A stretch of 64,000 nt of DNA from Bacillota bacterium (GTDB lineage Bacteria > Bacillota > Bacilli > Paenibacillales > Paenibacillaceae): contig JAEWAQ010000052.1 of NCBI GenBank assembly GCA_023391635.1, positions 1 through 64,000 on the forward strand, read 5' to 3'. Position 1 is the first letter of the stretch; each line of letters opens with the position of its first letter. Shown in pieces: positions 58,904-64,000 of the stretch. The position numbers and the translations under genes are program-made. The notes beneath the pieces were generated by a model. The model ran no database searches, was not told where the DNA came from, and was given only the letters and a program-made list of their open reading frames with translations.

Positions 58904-59821
58904 CTATCCGGACTTGGATTTGGCTTTCGCTCTTGCAGCATAGATGGCCAGCGCCACGATCGTAAGAAAATATGGCACGATCCGCGTCAATTCGCTCGGA
59001 ACGCTGATCAACTGCAGGTTGTTGGATACCGCGTCCGCAAAGCCGAACAACAGCGAGACGAGGAACGACAAGAACGGATTGCCTAGTCCCATCGCTTCGG
59101 CAGCCAGCGCGATGAAACCCCGTCCGGCTACCATATCCTTCGTAAACATCGACAAGTAGGCCATCGACATGAAAGCACCGCCGAGCCCCGCGAGCCCGCC
59201 GCTGATGAGAAGCGCCTTCTGCCGAATGCCGCTAACCGACTGGCCGGCCGTGGCCACCGCTTCCGGCGACTCGCCTGCGGCCCGGATATAGACGCCCGTC
59301 CTCGTGCGATGCAAGAAGATATGCAGGACGACGACCGACAGCACAGCCGCGTAAGTCAGCACATTCTGACCCGAGACGATCGGTCCTAGCACCGGAATGT
59401 CTTCGATCAGCGGGATATTCACGTTTGGCAGCACCTTGCTTGGCAGCTTCGTGGACACGCCTTTGTCGCCGGTCAGCACGTACAGCAGGAAGACGGTAAA
59501 CCCGCTGGCGAACAAGTTCAAGGCGATGCCTGTCAGAATGACGTCCGTCTTCAGCCTCAGATGAAAGAATGCAAGCAAGTAAGCGAATGCGACGCCCGAC
59601 ACGACGGCGATGAAGAGTCCGAGCCATGCGCTGCCGGTATAGGCGCTGCCGATGACGCCCATCAGGGCGCTGACGAGCATCGTGCCCTCGATGCTGATGT
59701 TGAGCACCCCGGCTCTGCTTGAGACGAGCACCGCCATCGTCGCCAGCAGGATTGGCGTCGTAACGCGGATGACCGAACCGATAAAGTCGGTTGTAAAGAT
59801 CAGACTAATTAACGTTTCCAT
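58904..59821 (-). CDS. nupQ: Nucleoside ABC transporter permease (NupQ/YufQ type)
   Basis: Second permease of a BMP-family nucleoside importer. The 305-aa product has eight to nine TM helices and the family motif SSRAGVLNISIEGTMLVSALMGV near the N-terminus, AAGESPEAVATAGQSV and GLAGLGGAFMSMAYLSMFTKDMVAGRGFIALAAEAMG. It overlaps the end of the first permease gene by 17 bp. AAGGAG precedes the ATG at 10-nt spacing. In B. subtilis the equivalent system takes up guanosine; the substrate here is presumed to be a nucleoside. Confidence 0.88.
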   Translation of the reverse strand: METLISLIFTTDFIGSVIRVTTPILLATMAVLVSSRAGVLNISIEGTMLVSALMGVIGSAYTGSAWLGLFIAVVSGVAFAYLLAFFHLRLKTDVILTGIALNLFASGFTVFLLYVLTGDKGVSTKLPSKVLPNVNIPLIEDIPVLGPIVSGQNVLTYAAVLSVVVLHIFLHRTRTGVYIRAAGESPEAVATAGQSVSGIRQKALLISGGLAGLGGAFMSMAYLSMFTKDMVAGRGFIALAAEAMGLGNPFLSFLVSLLFGFADAVSNNLQLISVPSELTRIVPYFLTIVALAIYAARAKAKSKSG

Positions 59822-60866
59822 TCGCGATAGTCTCCTTTACAACCATCTTGTGTTTCAGCTTGCTGAACAGCGCCTGGGCGGTGACGAGCATAATCATGAT
59901 CGCCTGGATAATCGTGATCAGTTCGCTGGGCACGTCGGTCATCCGCGCCATAATGCCGGAGCCGATCCGAAGATAGGCGAGGAATAACGCTGCCAGCACG
60001 ACATATTGCGGCTTGTTGCGCGCCAGGATCGCGATGATGACGCCATCCCAGCCATACCCGGGAAGAGCCGTCCATTGGAAGCGATCGTACATGCCGAGCA
60101 ATTCCACGGAACCGCCGAGACCCGCGACCGCGCCGCCGATCATCTGGGAGGAGATCATCGCGCCGCCGACTCCGATGCCGGAATAGTGCGCGAATTTCTC
60201 GTTGTGACCGAGCGTGCGAATCGAATATCCCCGCTTCGTTTTGTAGAGAAGCAGCCAAATGACGACCACGAACAGAATCGCGATGAACAGTCCGACGTGA
60301 ATGCGCGTTTTGGGTACGAACTGGGTCAGCTTGGCGATATCCGGTATCGGGAATGAAGCCATCATGCCGAACCCGGGGTCACGCAAATAATGATTCAGGA
60401 CGAACAGCCCGAAGAACAGGACGATATAGTTCAACATTAGCGAAGACACCATCTCGCTGGCACTGAATCTGGCTTTGAGTACGGCGGGAATCGAGCTGAC
60501 GACGAGCCCGGCGGCTGCGCCGGCCAACAGGCAGACGATGATGATCGCGATCGGCGGCAACGACAATTGCGTCGCGACCGCCGCGGCTGCAAGGGCACCG
60601 AGGAAGAACGAGCCTTCCGCGGCCAGGTTGAATTGCGACGCCTGGAACATGATCGATACGGCCAGGCCCGTGAACGTAATCGGGATCATCATCTCGATGA
60701 CCGTGCCGAAATTCCGCAGCGAGGACACGGGTCCGAACAGCAGCGAGCGAATCGCTTGCATCGGCTGTTCGCTGACGATGAAAATAATGACGAAAGCGAT
60801 CGCCAGGGAGATCAATATCGCCATCGCGGTCGTGAGTATGTTAAACAGCCCGGTCTTGCTCCGCAT
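59805..60866 (-). CDS. nupP: Nucleoside ABC transporter permease (NupP/YufP type)
   Basis: First permease of the importer. The 353-aa product has about nine TM helices, FQASQFNLAAEGSFFLGALAAA (the BPD_transp_2 signature) and AGLGGSVELLGMYDRFQWTALPGYGWDGVIIAILA. GGGAGGG precedes the ATG, and the gene overlaps the end of the ATPase gene by 26 bp and the start of the second permease gene by 17 bp, consistent with tight co-expression. Confidence 0.9.
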   Translation of the reverse strand: MRSKTGLFNILTTAMAILISLAIAFVIIFIVSEQPMQAIRSLLFGPVSSLRNFGTVIEMMIPITFTGLAVSIMFQASQFNLAAEGSFFLGALAAAAVATQLSLPPIAIIIVCLLAGAAAGLVVSSIPAVLKARFSASEMVSSLMLNYIVLFFGLFVLNHYLRDPGFGMMASFPIPDIAKLTQFVPKTRIHVGLFIAILFVVVIWLLLYKTKRGYSIRTLGHNEKFAHYSGIGVGGAMISSQMIGGAVAGLGGSVELLGMYDRFQWTALPGYGWDGVIIAILARNKPQYVVLAALFLAYLRIGSGIMARMTDVPSELITIIQAIMIMLVTAQALFSKLKHKMVVKETIANGNVN

Positions 60867-62409
60867 GGTAAGCCCTCCCTATCTGCGAGGCGCTCATCTG
60901 GCTTACACCCAGCATGTAATGGCCCAATTCGTTCTCTTCCACTTGCGCGGCATCTTCGATATAGGCCGACAACTGGCCTTTATGCAGAACGATGATGCTG
61001 TCGGACAGCTTGATCAGTTCATCCAGGTCGGCGGAGACAAGCAAGACGCCGCACCCGCTGTCCCGCAGTTTGACGAGCTGCTGGTGTATGAATTCGGCAG
61101 CGCCGATATCGATGCCGCGCGTCGGCTGCTCCGCGATGATCAGATTGGCATTCTGCGTAAATTCGCGCGCCACGACGACTTTCTGGATGTTGCCCCCCGA
61201 CAGCATGCCGACTTCCGTCTTGGCCGAGCCGCACTTGATGCGGAATTCGCTCACAAGCCGGGCGCCAAGCTCGGCAATTTTGCGGTTGCTCAGCAGCTTG
61301 CCTGCGTAGAGCGACTTGTCGTTGATCTTGGTCGAAATCAGGTTGTTCTCAATGCTCATACCCGTCGCCGAACCGAGCGTCATCCGGTCGCTGGGAATGT
61401 AAGCCATGCCTCTGTCGCGCAGCTTGCGAATGGATTCTCCCTGGATCGAACGGCCGAACATCGCGATTTCGCCGCTGTCCATTTTTTTCAAACCGGTAAT
61501 CAGTTCGATCAATTCGTCCTGACCGTTGCCCTCCACGCCCGCGATACCCACGATTTCGCCAGCTCGTACGGAGAAAGTCACGCCGTTTACGACCGGAACA
61601 TCGTTCGCGTCCTTCCACTTGACGTCCCGCACTTCAAGCAAGTTGTTCCGCGGTACCGCCGGCGATTTCTCGATATGCCCGGCATACCCTCCCCCGATCA
61701 TGAGCGAAGATATGTCCGCTTCGTCAACATCGCCCGTGTTCACCGTTGCCACCATCTCTCCCCGGCGCAAGACGCTGATGCGGTCCGATATTTCCTTGAC
61801 CTCGCGCAGTTTGTGGGAGATGAATATCACGGTAAAGCCCCGCTGCTTCAAAGCTTTGAGCTGGACGAACAATTCCGTCGTCTCCTGAGGCGTCAGTACG
61901 GCCGTCGGTTCGTCGAGAATGAGGATTTTGGCGCCCCGATACAACGCTTTCAAAATTTCCACTTTCTGCTTGATGCCAACCGCCAGCCGGCTCGTCACCG
62001 CATCGGGATCGATCTTCAGATCGAACGCCTCGGACAGCTCCTGCACGCGGAGGCGCGCTTGCTTGCGATCGATGAACGCCCTGCCCTTCGGTTCGAAGCC
62101 GAGCGTCACGTTCTCGGCCACGGTAAGCGAGGGGACGAGCATGAAGTGTTGATGCACCATGCCGATGCCGATCTTCATCGCATCCTGCGGGGACGCGAAT
62201 TCGACCGGCGAACCGCCGAAGGCAATCGTGCCGCTGTCCGGTCGTTCGAGTCCGAACAATATTTTCATCAACGTGCTCTTGCCTGCGCCGTTCTCTCCTA
62301 CCAATGCGTGAATTTCACTGTCCCGAACGGCGAAGTCGACGTTTCTGTTGGCATAGATCCCATTGCCGTATACTTTAGATATGGCTTTCATGCTGAGGAG
62401 GTCCGGCAT
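60841..62409 (-). CDS. nupO: Nucleoside ABC transporter ATPase (NupO/YufO type, two ABC domains)
   Basis: ATPase driving the nucleoside importer. The 522-aa product has two fused ABC domains. The first has Walker A GENGAGKSTL at residues 38-47, Q-loop MVHQHFMLVPSL, signature RLAVGIKQK and Walker B ILILDEPTAVL. The second has a degenerate Walker A (GVEGNGQDEL), a good signature LSGGNIQKVVVAREF and Walker B-like LIIAEQPTRGIDIGA, as usual for this RbsA-like family. The TTG at 62439 opens the frame, but ATG 62409 fits the family start MPDLLSMKAISKVYG. It lies between the lipoprotein gene and the permease genes. Confidence 0.92.
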   Translation of the reverse strand: MPDLLSMKAISKVYGNGIYANRNVDFAVRDSEIHALVGENGAGKSTLMKILFGLERPDSGTIAFGGSPVEFASPQDAMKIGIGMVHQHFMLVPSLTVAENVTLGFEPKGRAFIDRKQARLRVQELSEAFDLKIDPDAVTSRLAVGIKQKVEILKALYRGAKILILDEPTAVLTPQETTELFVQLKALKQRGFTVIFISHKLREVKEISDRISVLRRGEMVATVNTGDVDEADISSLMIGGGYAGHIEKSPAVPRNNLLEVRDVKWKDANDVPVVNGVTFSVRAGEIVGIAGVEGNGQDELIELITGLKKMDSGEIAMFGRSIQGESIRKLRDRGMAYIPSDRMTLGSATGMSIENNLISTKINDKSLYAGKLLSNRKIAELGARLVSEFRIKCGSAKTEVGMLSGGNIQKVVVAREFTQNANLIIAEQPTRGIDIGAAEFIHQQLVKLRDSGCGVLLVSADLDELIKLSDSIIVLHKGQLSAYIEDAAQVEENELGHYMLGVSQMSASQIGRAYHAEQDRAV

Positions 62410-62487
62410 CGGTATTCCTGTCTCCTTTCCTTGGGACAACCGGCACCAAGCGTGCGCGGACGCGCGCCTGATGCCGGCAGCAGTCTG

Positions 62488-63666
62488 TTACGGTTTGACG
62501 GAATCTTTCAGTGCGGCGAATTCATCCGGCTGCAACGAGAAGGCCGATGGAACCGCGATTTCTCCGCTCTCGATTTTGCTCTGCAACTCTGCCAGCTTGT
62601 CTCTCATCGATTGCGGCACGAGCGATTGGTACACTTCGTTATCGGCCAGTCCGACGGCCTGCTCCTTGACGCCCAACACGTCTTCCTTGCCGTATGGCAG
62701 CGTTCCTTCGATATGCATCTTGACGGAGCGCAGCAGCACGTTGTCGATATTCTTCAGCACGGATGAGACGATCAGCTTTGCGGTGTTCGGATTCGAGTCC
62801 ATCATCGACAACGCTTGATCCGCATCGACGCCGATGGCATACTTGCCCTCGTTGCCGGCCGCGTCGATGAGGCCGAGCCCTGCCTGCGCGGCGACGTTGA
62901 ACCCTACGCTCGATCCCATCTTGAACTGGGCAAGCGCCAGTTCCTTCGCTTTGGCGGTATCGTTGAAATCATTGACGTAAGAGATGGCCACTTTGATATC
63001 CGAAACTGCGTCTTTCGCTCCCTGGATGTAACCGGCCAAGAAGTCGTTGATGACCGGAATGTCCATGCCGGCAACGGCGCTGATCAGCTTCTTGCCATTG
63101 CTGTTCGGCAGCTCGCTGCCGCTTGCGATCATCGCGGCCAGCGCGCCGGCCAGGTAGCTGGCTTCGTTCTGCTTGAACGTAATCGAATAGACGTTGTTCA
63201 GGTTGCCCTTGGCATAATCGACTGCCGAATCGAAGATAATATATTTCTTATCCGGGTACTGCGGAGCGACTTTCTGCAAAATCTCCTGCATCTGCCACGT
63301 GCCCACGATGATAATATCGTAGTCTTGGTCGGATACGTCCAGCAGCGTCGGCTCCCATTTCGTATTGTCGAAGCCCATTTCGATCACTTTCGTTTCCGCT
63401 CCAACCTGCTCTTTGACCAGCTTCATCCCGTTGTTGGCCGAGTCGAAGAACGACTTGTCGCCAAGGTTGCCGTTCAGCAAAGCGACGACTTTCGGCAGTT
63501 TCTGGCCGTTATCCGCAGGCGCGCTTGCAGACGGCGCTTGGGAAGACGAAGCACTTGGAGCATCCGGCGTCTTGCCGGACGGCTCCGAGGAATTGTTGCC
63601 GCCGCATGCGGCAAGCACCGACACGATCACCAGCATGGCTGCAACGGTCGCCCACATTTTTTTCAT
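62488..63666 (-). CDS. nupN: BMP-family nucleoside-binding lipoprotein (NupN/YufN type)
   Basis: Substrate-binding lipoprotein of the importer. The 392-aa product has a lipobox signal (MLVIVSVLAAC, Cys at about residue 20), a Ser/Pro/Ala-rich linker to about residue 50, and the BMP (PnrA-like) fold with LNGNLGDKSFFDSANNGMKLV, YDIIIVGTWQMQEILQKVAPQYPDKKYIIFDSAVDY, QNEASYLAGALAAM and ISAVAGMDIPVINDFLAGYIQGAKD. The frame extends 100 codons upstream into the next gene; the signal peptide, plus GGGGAGG 9 nt before, fixes the ATG at 63666. It leads the transporter operon. Confidence 0.9.
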   Translation of the reverse strand: MKKMWATVAAMLVIVSVLAACGGNNSSEPSGKTPDAPSASSSQAPSASAPADNGQKLPKVVALLNGNLGDKSFFDSANNGMKLVKEQVGAETKVIEMGFDNTKWEPTLLDVSDQDYDIIIVGTWQMQEILQKVAPQYPDKKYIIFDSAVDYAKGNLNNVYSITFKQNEASYLAGALAAMIASGSELPNSNGKKLISAVAGMDIPVINDFLAGYIQGAKDAVSDIKVAISYVNDFNDTAKAKELALAQFKMGSSVGFNVAAQAGLGLIDAAGNEGKYAIGVDADQALSMMDSNPNTAKLIVSSVLKNIDNVLLRSVKMHIEGTLPYGKEDVLGVKEQAVGLADNEVYQSLVPQSMRDKLAELQSKIESGEIAVPSAFSLQPDEFAALKDSVKP

Positions 63667-63725
63667 ATTCTGAATCCTCCCCAGGTGGCATGATATTCTC
63701 TGGTTGAACAGGCTGTTCACCCGCA

Positions 63726-64000
63726 TTAGTTTTGCGGTCGATACGGTTTGGCCATGTGCTCGATAATCATGTTGACGAACTTCTCTCTGTCCACTGCCGT
63801 GGAGATGTAGCAGTTCGGCTCTTGGCCGGTAATGCCCCATAGGTCGGCAACCGTCTCTCCCAGCGTCAGAGGGTCGTTTACCGCCACGTCGAGGAACACT
63901 TTCTGATATTCGATCAGGCTCTCGTCGATCAGCATCCCGATGCAGAGTGCATCGTGAACCGGGCAAGCCTTGAACCCGAAATGATCCACGTGCGTGGCGG
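63726..64000 (-). CDS. Nucleoside hydrolase (IUNH family), 3' part only
   Basis: C-terminal 90 residues of a probable inosine-uridine or ribosylpyrimidine nucleoside hydrolase, cut by the window edge. The visible part includes PVHDALCIGMLID, the conserved block with the metal/active-site His-Asp pair of the family, and DREKFVNMIIEHM near the stop. A GTG at 63989 is in frame but is internal by homology, as ATHVDHFG reads on upstream. It lies 59 bp before the binding lipoprotein gene and would cleave the imported nucleosides to base and ribose. Confidence 0.8.
   Translation of the reverse strand, partial: ATHVDHFGFKACPVHDALCIGMLIDESLIEYQKVFLDVAVNDPLTLGETVADLWGITGQEPNCYISTAVDREKFVNMIIEHMAKPYRPQN

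Noticed and set aside
60475..62766. 763-codon open frame on the plus strand
   Set aside because: It is antisense to the nupO and nupP genes, whose Walker and signature motifs are intact. It is a shadow frame of a GC-rich region.
63667..63966. 100-residue N-terminal extension of the BMP lipoprotein frame
   Set aside because: It overlaps the nucleoside hydrolase gene and would place the lipoprotein signal peptide internally.

Overview
The window looks like chromosomal DNA of a spore-forming Firmicute of the Paenibacillaceae (Paenibacillus/Cohnella type). The reasons are a GC content around 55 percent by eye, strong Shine-Dalgarno sequences with many GTG and TTG starts, LplB/YtcP-type sugar ABC transporters with YesM/YesN and AraC regulators, SLH-domain surface proteins, the sporulation gene cmpA, and the Bacillus-like order ydcC-alr-ndoAI-ndoA. 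I saw no prophage, complete insertion sequence, rRNA operon or CRISPR array.

Layout. (1) 0-9 kb is a carbohydrate locus on the minus strand: two permeases, a lipoprotein binding protein, a membrane-bound AraC regulator, a sulfatase and an AraA-like sugar isomerase. (2) 9.2-15.5 kb is housekeeping: a CNNM/CBS membrane protein, five tRNAs in two promoter-terminator units (Glu-Lys-Leu and Asn-Ser), a FAD amine oxidase-like protein, SprT-like, CmpA, and a nitroreductase behind an Rrf2 regulator. (3) 15.6-22.1 kb carries tex, deoD and the ydcC-alr-ndoAI-ndoA block. (4) 22.2-28.3 kb carries a leucine-rich-repeat/SLH surface protein followed by a 7TM-PAS histidine kinase and a response regulator with a SARP-type (wHTH plus BTAD) output. 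A 19-bp sequence made of two 11-bp-phased repeats lies upstream of both units, in opposite orientation. (5) 28.3-38.9 kb has a GyrI-like protein, DoxX with an ECF41 sigma factor, a second LRR/GLUG/SLH protein overlapping the sigma gene tail to tail, a MalT-like LuxR regulator, and an ECF sigma with a putative membrane-bound anti-sigma. (6) 38.9-53.6 kb is a second, larger polysaccharide locus: a modular GH9 enzyme, binding protein, two permeases, YesM/YesN, two more sulfatases and a deacetylase-like protein. (7) 53.7-57.6 kb has a small unknown ORF, a FAD oxidoreductase divergent from a LacI-type regulator, and two pentapeptide-repeat proteins. (8) 57.8-64 kb is a nucleoside uptake operon (BMP lipoprotein, ATPase, two permeases) flanked by a xylose-isomerase-like TIM-barrel protein and a nucleoside hydrolase cut by the window edge.

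How it fits together. The two sugar loci suggest import of sulfated oligosaccharides by LplB/YtcP-type transporters followed by cytoplasmic desulfation, because none of the three sulfatases has a signal peptide and all have the Cys-type formylglycine motif. The most unusual part is the pair of paralogous LRR/SLH wall proteins, each next to its own regulator (kinase plus SARP regulator for one, MalT-like ATPase for the other). All functions are inferred from reading the sequence; no database search was run.
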